Of a stretch of 64,000 nucleotides of DNA, positions 11,847-25,900 are shown one piece after another (position 1 is the stretch's first letter; every line of letters begins with the position of its first letter). The notes under the pieces are model-generated. The model did not search any database, had not been told where the DNA came from, and saw only the letters and a program-made list of their open reading frames with translations. Origin of the DNA: Nepenthes gracilis (taxonomy: Eukaryota; Streptophyta; Magnoliopsida; Caryophyllales; Nepenthaceae). The stretch is taken from assembly GCA_033239525.1 (NCBI GenBank), contig BSYO01000031.1:930001-994000 (forward strand). Reading direction: 5' to 3'. A program made the translations under genes and the position numbers.

Positions 11847-13001
11847 CACGGTACGTTTAGTTGTTGGAATGGAATAATGTGGGAATAGAATAGTTATTCC
11901 TAGGAAATAGAATTGGATGGGAATAGAGTTGGAAATTGTTATTCCCATGTTTGGTTATTGGAATAGAATTAGTTGGGAATTTGTATTTCAATATTTGGTT
12001 TGTAAAATTGTATGAGGAATAATGTGAGAATTTATCGGAATAACGCTTTTACCCTCATTAATTGTGGGAATATATTATAAAAAATAACACAGAGGTGTAT
12101 ATGTAAATATTTTTATATATATTATATGACATTCATATACAGAAAATATATATATTATGTACATATTATTATGAATTATTATTTAATATACCATATTATT
12201 TTATCACGTAAAATACATATTTAATAAATATATAATATATTACATATTATAAAAATAATACAGAAAATTATACGTATTATAAATATCATATTATTTTATA
12301 TAATATAATATAATATATATTTATTATACATATTATTTAATATATATAATTTATTATTAAAATAATTTTTTTTACACTACAGAAAATTAAAAAATATTAT
12401 CATGCTCCAATTAAAATGCATACAAATAAAAATAATGAAACTGCATTCCCGTAAAAATATCATCATGTAAAAATTACATACAATTAAAATTTTAATAAAT
12501 ACAATAAAAAAAGCATACAGGTCGAGGGAGTGTGGCTGCGAGAGAGGATTTTGAGATACCGGGAAGGTAGGGTTTCGAGAGAGGGAAGATTGGCTGCGAG
12601 AGAGAGAAAGTAGGTTTTCGAGAGAGGGAAGATTGGCTTCGATAGAGAGAAGATAGGGTTTTGAGAGAGGGAAAGGGAAAACTGGCTGCGAGAGAGAGAA
12701 GATAAGTTTCACGAGAGGGAAGGACGTCTGCGAGGAGCAAAGTGGCGAGAGAGTGGCTGTGTGGCTTTGGAAGGCAGATTTGGAATATTTAAAATATTGT
12801 GCGGGAATACTTTTTTCTTCTTAACTGGAAATAAAAAAAACCTACTATCACCAATGAATAGTTATTCCTTATAATCAGGGAATAACTATTCTTTCGGAAA
12901 TTGTTATTCCCAGGTAAAATGCAACCAAACGGTGAAATTATTATTCCACCGAGAATAAAGAGGGAATAGAAATTCTATTCCCTCCAACCAAACATACCCT
13001 C
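11847..13001. mobile_element. non-autonomous TIR element (TACGTTTGGTTG family)
   Basis: The left end is CACGGTACGTTTAGTTG and the right end, reversed, is GAGGGTATGTTTGGTTG; both continue into GGAATAGAATA-type sequence. A possible 3-bp target duplication ATT flanks it. The 1155-bp interior has no transposase. It carries a GC-richer GA module at 12525-12770 with about four 45-bp repeats containing TAGGGTTTTCGAGAG and GGCTGCGAGAGAGAG. Relatives lie at 15190-17540, 17545-17960 and 46330-49121. Confidence 0.7.
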
Positions 13002-14866
13002 ATTGTAGCACATGTGACACACTGAACTGTCCATACTAATCGTCTATATGAACTTAAGAAATATATAATAATAGTTTGATAGACTTAATTTCAATGTACT
13101 CTTTGACGGTCATATTCTTTTTGGTTTGTTCTATTGATCCGATTCTATTTGTCATATCATCCAATGACTAAATGCTTTTTTATATTTATTTAAGCCATCA
13201 TATTTTATTTGTCATTTCACAACGGTTATACTCATTTTGTTTTTCTAATTGACATTTTATTTGTCTTTACTCTCTAATGGCCATATTTTAGCCTACATAT
13301 AAGATACGTTATCTATGAGTTTCATCAAGCTATCTCCAAAATTCTAGAGCAGTTCTCACCATGTCTTTGAAGCCTTCCTAGAATGTAAAACTTTTATTTT
13401 TACATTATTTTTGCAAATGGAATGGCTCTTGAGAAGACGACATGAGGATTGATGTGTCTCAAATTCCTCTAATTTAAGCTAGAATACGCTAGCATTGGCA
13501 GCTGAGCCAGCAAGGCTGCTGATGGATCGCCCTCTGGGAACTTTCATGCCATGTAATCATGCCGAAGGACACCAAATGTTAGTCCAAGACTATTTCTCAG
13601 ATAACCCAACGTACATGAAAGAGAACTTTCTAAATGATAACTTGAAAACGTATAACTCAACAAACTTATTACCATATTAAGCTCGGTAAAACCACCTATA
13701 CTTTGATATTGTCGCAAGTAAGCACCAAATTTCCTACACGAAGCCTTGATCTTTTTCCATCATTGTTCTAAAGCTCCAATTGATCTTTCCTTGACGTATT
13801 ATGTCTTAGAGTCCACGTATTAGGTATAAATCTTATCCCAACAAGTCCCTGCAAATTGATCTGTTGATGTGAATCCTTCATTGGTTGTATAGAAATAAGC
13901 CTGAACAAATAACACATCCTTTTCATGGGTAAAAGTTGACTTTTTCACTAAGAATTTCACTTGTGGCTTATCGACAATCAAATCTGGGAATGTATATCCT
14001 TCTAGTTCCATTCTTAGACAAATTAAGAATAAAAACATACATACAAAGATTTCATATCGGATTAAGCATAATCTGGAAGTGTAAAGATTGTGAACGGCAA
14101 CCAGTAAACCCTCGGGCTAATCCCAAAATCAGTTCAAATCCACAAACCCTACTCATCCATCTCATATCAAAGCCGGCATGAAGGGAGCAACGCAGGGATG
14201 ATTGTCAATGCAAACAGGTGGTATTATTTTTTATTCTGCTATCAGGTGTTCGTCAAGCCTAGATAGGGTGTATTAATCATGAAGAGCATAGCATACATGG
14301 ATAGTAAAGCACAAAAAGCTACTAATCATTTTTTAAAAAATTTGCAATCAACAACAATTCAAAAATGCAGAAGTAAATTAGAAAGCAAAAAATACGATTG
14401 CCCCTCTTGATGACTCTAACAACATTTCATAATTGTCAGTAATAAGAGGTTTTTGTTTCCTCTGTGCTTGAGAGGGGGAGGGGATTGAAACAGAAACAAA
14501 CACTTGCAGCTACTCTGGCCACAACCAATACGAAGCACAATATTTACCTTCTGTTGCCAAATACAAAAGTGAAACCTAAACGAAGCATGAAAAATCAGAG
14601 AAGACACCGAACAATTTGTCAACAACACCTAAGAATCACGGCCATCCATGATGACACATATAGGGTTCCAATTTCAAATCCGTAAACTACTCAATAACCA
14701 AACTTAGGGCTCCAATTTCAATCCAGAAGACACACAATAATCAAAAGCGATGATCAAACACAACAAAAATGGAGATGCAAGAGAGAAGCGAGGAGTCTTT
14801 TGAAAACCAGAACAATGGAGAGGCAAATGACCAAATAGGGCAGAGAGATACGCGCAATATACTTAC

Positions 14867-15015
14867 CGGCACGAGGAATCTGTGAATCGGAGTGGAGTTT
14901 GAGCAGCGGCAGCGGCGGCGCGAGAGCGGAGAGAAGAAGAGGCGCGCCGGGTGGGTAAGAAGCGCGTGCTGTAGAAGAGAGGAGAGTGACGTAAACAGGC
15001 TCAGGCTCAGCTCCG
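14867..15015 (-). other. putative 5' UTR exon of BUD31
   Basis: A GC- and CT-rich stretch that ends at a strong donor (CG|GTAAGT) and lies downstream of a TATA-like motif, consistent with a noncoding first exon. It includes a pyrimidine-rich leader and a TGACGTAAAC motif at 14987-14996 (plus strand). The upstream limit is a guess from the TATA position. Confidence 0.5.
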
Positions 15016-15043
15016 AGATTTTGAGATATGCAAATTGAGTCAT

Positions 15044-15054
15044 TTCTATTTAAG
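15044..15054 (-). promoter_or_regulatory. TATA-like element of BUD31
   Basis: CTTAAATAGAA on the minus strand, about 30 bases before the presumed start of the CT-rich leader. It is a weak match to the TATA consensus. Confidence 0.3.
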
Positions 15055-15189
15055 TAGTCTGAACTTCAGGCGGTTCAAAAATTGGAGTGAGTGAAATATT
15101 TTTAGTTTAAATATTTTGGATGAGTGCTATTGCCAATATAATTAATGGCATATTTTATTACTAAAATAAAATAATATATGAATAAAATA

Positions 15190-17540
15190 ATTATTTTTAG
15201 ATAATAAAATAGGATCAGAATAGAGTTAAAAATTATTATTCTCATATTTGGTTATTAGAATATGATTAGTTGAAAATTTATATTTCAATATTTGATTTAT
15301 AGAGTTGTACAATGAATAAAGGTGAAAATTTATCGGAATGACGCTTTTGCCCTTATTAAATTTGGGCAAGACATTTTTTTATCGGAATGGCGTATGTTTT
15401 ATTTATAACAAAAATAAAATAAAATACTGGTAAAACATGGCTTGCAAAATAACAAAAATCATCGTGCAAAAATTACATATTACGTATTTTTTATTTTATT
15501 ATAAAAATAAAATTTCTGTACAATACAAAAAATTAAAAAAATATCATCATGTTTCAATTAAAATGCATACAATTAAAATTTTTGTACAATTAAAAATATC
15601 ATCATGTAAAAATTGCGTACAATTAAAAATCACGAATATGATAGTGCATACACCGGTCCAATTGACACCAAGCATTCAATAAAAATCATGAATATGATAG
15701 TGCCTAAGCCCCACACATGCAAAGAACAAGTTTGATTGTAATTCCATCTTTATTTTGAGAGAGAGAAAACAAAGAATTTGCAGGCCACTTTGCCCGGTCA
15801 AAAACACCCAATCAAGTTCATTTTGTTAGTTGATACAAGGATGGATGGTCGGTCCAGTTGATTGATGGGGACAATTTGAGAATTCGTACTTGAATCATGC
15901 TTGTTCTTAGTAAAGTAGTCGATTGACCATCATTTGCAATATCTTTATCAACATCAATGGAATCAAAAAAGGAGAAAGAAATCAGAGAAGTTTCCCAATG
16001 AGCATTGAATCAACGACTTTTAAGCGCTATTGAAAACCAGTACAAGGATCAGGATGCAATAATATGTGTGTGTGTGTGCGTGTGTTCTGTGGGCCGAGAT
16101 CCATTTTGGCTGGGATGGTTGATTTGCCCGTGATTCTGTGGACCGAGTTGCTTTATTCCGAGGTGATGTGGATGAGTCCGAGATCCCTTTGCACATGGAC
16201 AAGATGCAGCCAATTAGTCGAGGAGTCTCTTCTGGAATTTTGCTGGCCTTTGGACTGTTTTTTTTTCTTATCTTGGAACGATGGCTTTTAGGCCTTTTTC
16301 TTTTCTTTTGTCTTTTTTCGGTCTCATGTTTTTTGACCGGTTTTTCATTTTTATTTCGTTTGGTTCGTGACATTTATCCCAATACTCGGGGTCTGCCCCT
16401 ATGTCTTTATTCTATATCCAAGTCAACAAAACATTTGAAGATAGAACATTGATTTGTTTTTTTTTTTTTATTAATTAAATTTTTTCTTACTTATCAAAAA
16501 AAAGATTGTCTGTGTGTATCTATGTATGTTCTCAAGCACATAAAAGAACCTCACTACTAGTTACTTTACTAGTTACTTTCAAGAAAACACAGCACTCCTC
16601 ATCACATAACTTCACAAACCACCGAAACATAAACCGTAGGAATGCAAGGGAAGAAACATATTTTCATGAACAACCAGAAACACTCACTGTTTCCAAGTCT
16701 AGCACATGAAGATCATTAAAACAAGTATAATGAGAACAGCCTCCGAAGATCATATCTCCGATTCAGTCAAACACGCCAATAGCCACAACCGATTCAATCA
16801 AACACGTCAGAACAATAAATGATTCAATCGAACACAGCCGATTTCGAACAGAACACGGCTCAAAGTGAAGCGTAGGGTTTCCAAAGTATCAGTACCTCGA
16901 TTTCGAACAGATGCTTCCGATATTCAAACAGATGCGAGAAGAAAGTATCAGATGTTCAAACAGATGCTTCCGATTTCGAACAGAGTGCGAAAGTAGCAGA
17001 GGACGATTTCGAAGAAGGACGGACGATTTCGAAGAAGGACGAACGGTTTCGAAGGACAAAGAGAGTGGCTGCGAGAGAGAGAAGCGTAGGGTTTCGAGAG
17101 AGGGATAGTGGCTGCGAGAGAGAGAGTTTGCGAGGAGAGAGGGATAGAGTGGCTAGAGCTGAGAGAGAGGCAGGAATGCTGCGACGCGGAGGAGCGTCGC
17201 AGAGGGTTCGACTTCAGAGAGAGGCGGATGCGACGGCCGATATTTTTAAAAAAATCTTACGAGAGAAATTATCAAAACAAAAAAATAATATTAAACGTTG
17301 GGTTAGAATGGCATATTTGGAATATCAAAAATATTGTGAGGGAATAATTTTTCTTTTTTATCCGAAAATAAAAAATATATTTTTTTATTAATAAATAACT
17401 ATTAATTATAATCAGGAAATAACTATTCATTTTAGAATTGTTATTCTTAGGTAAAACACAACCAAACAGTTGAATTATTATTTCATTGAGAATAAAAAGG
17501 GAATAGAATTTTTATTCCCTCCAACCAAATATGACCAAAC
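15190..17540. mobile_element. longer TIR element, same family as 11847-13001, with a nested LINE end
   Basis: The left 170 bp align with 11895-12065 (TTTGGTTATTAGAAT, then ATTTATCGGAATGACGCTTTTGCCC) and the right end GGGAATAGAATTTTTATTCCCTCCAACCAAA matches 12960-12995. The GA module recurs at 17045-17240 (GCGTAGGGTTTCGAGAGAGG). The extra length is largely explained by LINE-like sequence at about 15750-16503. The extreme left terminus is degraded. Open frames in the GA module are repeat artefacts. Confidence 0.6.
16020..16503 (+). mobile_element. 5'-truncated LINE 3' end
   Basis: A T-rich 3' UTR-like stretch with CCCAATACTCGGGGTCTGCC and ending in TTTCTTACTTATCAAAAAAA, the usual tail of plant L1-type LINEs. 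No reverse transcriptase domain remains. It sits inside the TIR element at 15190-17540. The upstream limit is uncertain. Confidence 0.5.
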
Positions 17541-17544
17541 TCTA

Positions 17545-17960
17545 TGTTTGGTTGGAGGAAATTAGGTAGGAATAGAATTTTAATTTTTTAAAAATAGATA
17601 TTTTTTTATTTGGTTATAAATTTAATCGGGTCCAAGAAATATTTATTCTCACATGAAAGATAAAAATAGTTATTCCCACTATTTATTATTATTATTAGAT
17701 ATTATTATTATTATTACTACTAGTTTTATTATTATTATTATTATATATTATTATTATTATTTTCATCTTATTATTATTATTATTATTATTTTACAAATTA
17801 AATAATTTACTATTTTACAAATTAAATAATTTTTATCTTATTCTATTCTAACAATTAAATATAGAAATAACAATTTCAACTCTATTCACATCATATTTTA
17901 TTCTCTGAAATAACTATTCTATTTTCACCTTATTCTATTCCAATAATCAAACGTACCGTA
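17545..17960. mobile_element. short TIR element with ATT-repeat core
   Basis: Ends TATGTTTGGTTGGAGG and (reversed) CGGTACGTTTGATTATTGG. The core is a (ATT)n-rich tract at 17680-17800. It directly abuts the larger relative ending at 17540 and closely matches the outer element at 46330-49121. Confidence 0.65.
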
Positions 17961-19972
17961 AAATTTTTTATAAAAAACTGTCCAAATTATTTCTTCTAGA
18001 TAAAACTGGGTGCACGGTATATAAGTTCTAAACCCTAAGGTTAATGGGCAACGTCTCTGGAGATGTTCAATCGCTTAAACTTAACTATTTATTTTTTAAA
18101 ATAAATTATTATAATTTATAAATTTAAAATAATTAATTTTAATTAATTTTAAATTTTTAAAAAATAGTTAGTCATAATATTCATTTAAAAAATTGATAAT
18201 TAAAATTAAAAAATAAATAAGCTTTATCTCTATAAAAAAAAATAATAATCCTCCACAATTTTTATATTCGTTATATGATATTTATTTATTTATTTTTATA
18301 TAAATTTATTAATATAAATATTTAGAAACTGTGAGAGTTGTTTTAGTATTTTATAGTACTAGTTGTATAACAACATAAATATTATATTATTTTCCTCATT
18401 TTCTATTTTTGTTTTTACAAATTTCATCTCATTTATTCTTTATTATTTTTCCTTTTTGGACCAAATATTAATTACCTCCATTACTGTCGCTCTCTTTTTC
18501 GATAAAAAAGTATGTGTCGTACTTTTGACAGAAAAAAAAAACAAATATTATTTTTTAAATTCACCTAAAGTAACAGTTTTATATATATATATTAATACAT
18601 CTTAAAATTTTAAATTAATATATAAATTAAAAAATCACCTTGTCACTTTTAAACATTAAAATAATAACCGGTCTGATCTTCAGCAATTTCTAATCTAGAT
18701 CCTGAACATTATAACAAAATAGAGTATAGGTAAGAGAAATATAAAACTTGCTATTCAATATATTTTTCAATACTCAAATTAATAATCTTTTTATTCGAAT
18801 ATGAAAAATATGAGAATTTAAAAAAGATAAAAATCAGTGTATGTTCAAAGGGCAATACTCTTTTTTTATACTTATTTGGTGAAATGACTTTTGTGTTTAT
18901 ACATTTGCTACATTAAGGGTCTTATTCTTTTTTTTTTTCATTGTCCACTTTTCTTTTTTTGTTTTTTTTTTTTGTTGAAAAGGCTTTATTTATAGTAAGA
19001 AATATTATTTGGTTAGTGAACACATAAAACCAATATATCAACATGATATTACTTTGATTCAGTAGAGAAGGATATTACTCACATGTATAACCGTATCAAT
19101 TTAATGACAAGACTGTCTAATTACCAACTACTAAATCGCCTCAACCATTGTTTATATCTAACTATTAAACGACTCATTATAATCCTTTAATGTCTAGCTA
19201 TTCAAATCGTGTTTATTTTTTCATACATTTATTTACCATTTACCTAATAGGTGCCTTCTATTAGGTTGTCAACATTTGATATTAACCACCTGTGCATTAA
19301 ACTAATCCATATCTGACTGTATCCATCAATTATTAAGATAATCTTTTTAACTTAATATTACCTTTCATCTACTATCAAAAATATGTTTCCATATTTGTTT
19401 AATGTTTTAAAAATATTTCTTTAGAACCTTTTTTAATTAAAAAATACATATTAATTAAAATAATCAATAAGATTGTTATAATGTAACATTCAATAATAAT
19501 ATTTGACTACACTCTAATCAAGCCCTATATTCATAATCGATATTAACAATAATAACATTAGCTTAGCAGTCAACAACAATCACAAATTTCTAAGAGCCTG
19601 GTTAAAAGCCTCACATCTAATAGGCAACATCACCCAGACCAATGTGCTATTATTGTAACATTGTAGTAATATATCAGTAATTTTTTACACCTGCTGCCAA
19701 AGCTGTCACAGCGTGGAGAAATATTTTAGAGAAATTATTTCATATCTCCAAAAAATCCGAGATTGATACTTGACTCATCAGTATATCTACTCTTATATTG
19801 ATCCGTTAATATATGAGAGTCATATTATCGAAGATATTCAAAGATAAAAGGGTCCATGATGAACAAAGCAAACGCATGACAAACGGCCTCGATGGTCTTT
19901 GAGATTCTGGGTAAAGAGTTGCAAAATTCTTCGTCGGTGGGGCTGAAAATCTCCCCTACCGAATTTGATTGA
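17961..19972. other. intergenic AT-rich DNA, including FBL11-like 3' UTR
   Basis: No coding sequence is supported. The right-hand 100-200 bases before 19972 should hold the 3' UTR and polyadenylation signal of the FBL11-like gene. A small frame at 18363-18605 is AT-biased and has no recognisable content. Confidence 0.5.
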
Positions 19973-22900
19973 TCATATTCTTTCCTTCACGACCGTCGTG
20001 TGTATAGCATTTGTATCATACACATCGACTGAAGTCTCCTTGTGCACTGGCCTTTTTCGAGGCTTCTCGACGTCGCATCTTGCGACTTTCAAGTATTCTC
20101 GGGAGTACCTGTTATTGAGCTATACACAACGCTATATAAGTAGCATTTCATATATGAACGAGTTTAGTTGTGGTTTTTTTAGTGGGACAACTGCTATATA
20201 CACTCAACCGCAGATTAAAAATTATGTGGCCAAATCATAAAAATTGTATCAAGTTATTCAAATGGCTGTTCAATTTCTATTATTCATCCATCCAACTTGT
20301 AATCCTGGCTATTTAATAGATATGAGAGCCTCCATACTATAATGATCATAACGGCTCTTGATATGAACATGTCAAGGTTCAGAGTGTGTGTGTGTGTGTG
20401 TGTAAGATGTTCTTGTCAAATTACATCATGCTAAAAGATTTGCTTGGATTATTTCCTCTTTCAATATAAATTTCATTCAATCATAGATAGAGTATCATTT
20501 AAAATGCTTCACTTATATAGGTTTCTATCATGGAACAAAAGTAAAGTAGATATATCGGTATCTAGTTCTCAATAACGATATTTTCTGTTACGATTATAAA
20601 ATTAAGATGTTGCCAAATGAATAATATATTCCGAGGCGGCATTTTAGTACATAGCTATTCAAATATATAAAATATTATTAAATATTGTAACTTTTGATAC
20701 CAATATCCCCACACCAAAATTTATCATTAAAGCCCAGTCTCTTCAGCAAATAGCAGAGCAAGTCCCAATCCACACTATATGCCCCCTTTTAATATCCTAT
20801 TTATACCATTAATGAAAATATCGGTGTCGGTAGAAGCAATAGTTATATCGGTATCAAATATATAAGACAATATATATTAATATTAAATATATCGGATAAA
20901 AAAATCAAAATTAGGTGGATAAATAGTAGAGATTGAATAAAATTTAAATCACTTAATTCAATTACCACAATTCATCCGCTCAATTTCTAATCCTAACAAT
21001 TAAGTGAATATTAGAGTCTTCCAACTAAAAAGATTGTAATAATAATCTATATGACAGGGCTAATTCTTATGATTTTTAAGCTTCGATAAATGATATTATA
21101 AATTGTCTGATTATCTGTCTCTCACTTTGTCTTCCTCTTGCTTCTTTCCTCCTCGCTTTGTCTATCTTTCTTCCCTCCTCACTTGTCGTCCCTCCTCCCC
21201 CCTCCCTCCTACTTCTCCCACTTTGTTATCATCCTAACCTCGAATCTTCAGTATCAAGACGATAATTAGTGAATTGATAGAGTCAGATGAATGCGCAGGA
21301 GATTCTCACCGAGACTAGCATCAAATTCTCCACATGCAGTTGCAGAATTAGCACTCTCGAATTCATTCTTCCCAACAGCAGGGGATTTGCCCACTACTAG
21401 AACGAGGACCTAGCTACTTTGCAAGCATTTTAGGGTAGGCACCTAAGAGCAGTTATTCCTCCAACAAGTTGTTCCGGGTCACGCTAAACTTTCAAGCCTT
21501 CCACCAGCGAATGAATACAAAATCTATCCCCTCTGTGCACTAACAGGGAAAGCTACTCTTCAATAGTATATGTTAGAAATCCTATGTCTGGGGTAACCAT
21601 GAACACACTACTTGAGACCCTTCTTTCATGAGACCATTATGATTCCGCTTTCACTAATAAAAAGGTGGGACAGCTTTTAATAAAACATAGAGCTCTGCCC
21701 TTTTTTACCCTTTCTAGACAAACTCTCTACCCTTGCGCGCTTGGGAACACACTATAGCCCTGCTTGAAGCTGGCTCTCATTATATTATATTATATTATAT
21801 TGAACATTTTCTTTTTCCAGAATCAATAGAAAAAAGAATTCCTTTGCGGCTTACCGCGCATCCAAAATATGAGAGCTGTTTTGATCCTTCAAGAAAGAAG
21901 GTTCTCACATTTACCCAACAGTTAGAATTGAAAGTTGAGTGAATAAATAATAAACATCAAATAGTAATTTAAATTATTTAATGTAATTTTTATTATTTAT
22001 CCACTTAATTTCTAGTCTTAATCATTGATAGAATATGGGAACCTCCCCACTAGGAGGACTATAACAGCATTCCTAAAACAAAACACCAGCAGAATCTCTT
22101 CTCCCCCTTCTAAAATACTGCAAGAGAGTTTTGAAGCAAACTAAAGATACGTGACCCTCCCACAAGAAAAAAAAGCACACCTGCCGAACTCATTGTTCCG
22201 AGACCATGGATAAAGGTTCAAAGCATTTTGGAAAAAGACCTGCAGTGGTTGACTCATGGAGTGAAATATATACATTAATATTTTCCTGCCAAGTTATAAT
22301 TTATACAAAAAAAATTTTCTATAAAGAAATGGTCGTAACCAAAACTTTCATTTATGGGTCTAACTTTTTGTTAGATTTTAGAGAAGGGTTGTGGTCTGAG
22401 CCATAAATACAAATGTCATCTAGGCATGGATAAAAATACCGGTATTGGTATTGGTCGCAATCATAATAATATCAAACTTATCAAACAACACATAGATATT
22501 AGATATATCAGAAGAAAAAAAAAATTCAAGAATTATAAGCTAATTGAAATGTTTCAACCGATATTTTGAATATTGGTCAATATATTTTCAATACAGTAAT
22601 ATATCGCGATATTGTAAGGCATTTAAAACTATCAGTATCGGAGATTCCCACAATGATACATATAGGCCAATATTTACATATATGCATCTAGGTTCTCTCT
22701 ATCTCTACATATATTTTATGTCCTTGCTACATTATCTTCGATATCAATCTAATTATTCATTGCAATATTCATAGAACAAGTAGAAACAAGTGATTCAGCT
22801 TTGGTAACTCACATTTGGTTGCCGAAAGGTATCTTCAATTGCATCACAACTATCTACTGAAAGAATCCTCAACATTGGCAGCTGTTGTAATTTTAAGAAA

Positions 22901-25900
22901 AAAAAAAAGTAACCAATTTTGGGATTCAATTATAATTTTCTTTTTAAAAAAATGAAATAGCATTAACTGAATGGCAAGCCACCATTGTCAGCTTACCTTT
23001 GAAGCAGCCTCAAGTATAAAATTTCTCTTGAGTCCTCGACCCTGCAATTGGTCAGTTAAATTTAATTCCACAGCCAAATGTAGAAAATATGGTTGACAGT
23101 CTATAAGAATTTGATAAGATGATTGAACACCCACACCAGTTTTTTTATAAGTAATTGATATATATTAATAGAAATATTTACTGTTACAAAAAGGATAACA
23201 AACCTCCTGATCCACTAGGCCGCCAAAAAAAAACTTCAAAGGCAAACACCACAAAAAAACAGGCCCCACCCCCAAAAAAAGTGTTCCATCATCAGAAGAT
23301 AGTGATGCCCGCAGAAACGAAAACCCAAAACACAAGTGACTTAAATGAAACATCCAAATCCAGCAAAAAAGTGCTGCCACGTCACAGAAAGTCAGACATT
23401 AATTCTAATGTTGAAGCAAAAAATGAGAGAACTCCCAAGTTCAAACAACCCCTAGGCTTTGAGCATCATATTTAAAAGGAGATAGTAATGAGCTGATCCC
23501 GTATTGGTAGCGAGCTTATCCCGTATTCGGTTCCAAACTAGTGCAGCCACTTGTTCTTTCGAATTCATCTTATTTGTGTCAAACATCCTATAATTCCGTT
23601 GCATTTATGTGAAATAAACCACTGTTGCCTCGGTCAACTCGAATGATAAAGACATTGCTTAAAGAGTTTCTTTTCCTTGTCTTGCTGCATTACATTCCTG
23701 AAGGGGTTGATTGATGCAGTCCAAGACACAGCCAAATCTTGATCAATCGTATTTCATACTCATTGCATCATTCGTGACTATATAACCTCCCCCCCCAAAA
23801 AAAAAAAAAAAAAATACAAAAAGGAATAGCAGAATGATGAGAAGTTTGAAGTGAGAATCATTAAGAATAGCAAATAATCAATAAGGAAGAATTGTGTCAA
23901 TCTCGGTCTTCACTAAGAAAAAAACAAGATCTAGAATCCGGTTCACCCCTCAATTGGACCCGCCAATCTCTGCAACATAGGTTGAAGAAGAAGAAAAATA
24001 ATAGAGGATGAAAGAAAGAAATAAACAAATGAAGAAAAAACTCACAGTATGACGCAGCAGAAGATCTTCCAAGGCCTTGCAGTCAAAAAGAGAACCGAAC
24101 CCATTTGCTGTTATTGATCCACAGTCCTTAAAAGTCATCAAATTTGAAAGAGCATGTAAGTATGGTTGAAAATATCAATATTAGATATATCGAACAATAC
24201 ATATTAGTATTATACATTTTGAAAGGAAAAAAATAAAAAAAAATAGTAAACTAATAGGAACGTATTGGCCGAAATATCACTTATACGGAAGCATATTACA
24301 ATATTGTCACAATATAAGAAAATATTGGTATTAGGAACCCCAAAACCAATACCTATTGACTGATATTTCTATCAAGGCACGTGAACATTGAGTTTGATAC
24401 AGAAATTCACAGGCATAAGGCGATTCGAATGCAAAAAACAGATCTAAAATCTGACACAATAGGCACAAAATTTTGGAGGATAATATCTAGCCCATATAGC
24501 AGAATCTAAAGACTAAAAGGTTCTGAAAATACTTGTTATGGCCTCATACAAATCCACCTCTAATTGGTCAGGCATCCTAATATGAACCAAAATATTGTAT
24601 TCCATTTTTCATTTTTCTTTAAGTTGCCTTACAAGTGCAAAGGGTTGTGGTTTCTGCAACTCAATGGAATGAAAAACAGGCAGATGTTGACAACAATTAC
24701 ATTTGACAAAATAAGCTAACCGCAGCTATGTTGTGCCATAACATTCAGTAATCCTTTTTTCCCTTTTCATTACAGATAATGTCATCTAGGAGGTAAAGCC
24801 TTGGCATAATGGTAGCTCTGTTGTGACCAAGACTAATGGAATCATCGTCTCTGCAATGGAGGGATAGATCTGCATACTACCCTCATGCACTAAGTCAACA
24901 ATTTGTGATATTAGCATCTGTAATAACTAATGAGTAATATGAGATCAATGATGATACCAAGAGGACATTTCATGCTTGGCATTTGTAATATTGTTCCAAT
25001 TTGGTGAAAACCATCGATGAATCAGTATTGGTTGAGGTCATATCAATATCGGATATATTAGACAATATGTATTGGTATCAAATATATCAAAAGAAAATAA
25101 ATTTCTAAAATTCTAAGCTTATATGTTCTATTAGCTGATATATTGGCCAAATATCAGGTATATTGGTCTATATATTGCGATATATTTCTAATACGTCTAC
25201 ATATCATGATATTATTGTGGTATCAAAAAATATCAATATTTAATAACCTGATTCCGACATATATCGGCCGATATTCTCAGCTATGATGAGAACTATTGAA
25301 CAATAAGTAGGAACAACCCCAAGTTGTAGCTCGCCAACGGACCATGCCTCCAGAAGCAAAGTCCAATGGTTTAGGACCCCGACCCCCAATTCCTTGGGGA
25401 GACGAACAACCTTTTCTTGAAAGCAGAGGAGGTATAAAAACAAGGCTTGAAGCACTACCATGAGACATTTTGACACATAAAAAGCAACATTAAATCCATT
25501 ACAACCACTACTTTTTGATAATACCATTTTTTGGGCATTCTTGTGTAAACAATACTTCTATTTTTAGCATATTATATATAGTGACCATCAAATGAAACTG
25601 TTTGATTCATAAAACAGAGATGGATTGAATATTCTGCAGCAATAAAAGCTGAAGAGCTATTAAATGCTAAATTACTAATAGCACAATTAGAAAAAGAATA
25701 CACAACCAAATAGAAAGGCATTAAAGTTAGGGGAATCCATAAACATAAATAATACTCACCTGAATTCAAAACAACCCTTCTATAAATGACAATTTGTGGC
25801 CAAGCAATAAAAATTTTGAAGAAAGTAAAATCACAGAAATGAAAGAGGAGAAACATACTGTCATATGTAAACATCTGTAAAGGACGATGATTTCCTTCCC

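Larger units (their letters stand above)
9238..14866 (-). other. 5' UTR intron of BUD31
   Basis: The donor is CG|GTAAGTATATTGC (exon ends 14867) and the acceptor is CTGTTGCAG|CTTGAAAATG, seven bases before the start codon. The 5.6 kb between holds a MITE (9372-9601), a TIR element (11847-13001) and a GA microsatellite (11709-11744). The stretches 9610-11846 and 13002-14866 show no recognisable gene or repeat; their open frames have no family resemblance. A large first intron in the 5' UTR is common in plant housekeeping genes and may aid expression. Confidence 0.6.

Noticed and set aside
23155..23475. 106-codon K- and P-rich plus-strand frame
   Set aside because: It lies in an intron of the FBL11-like gene in an A-rich stretch and has no recognisable domain; probably old repeat sequence read in reverse.
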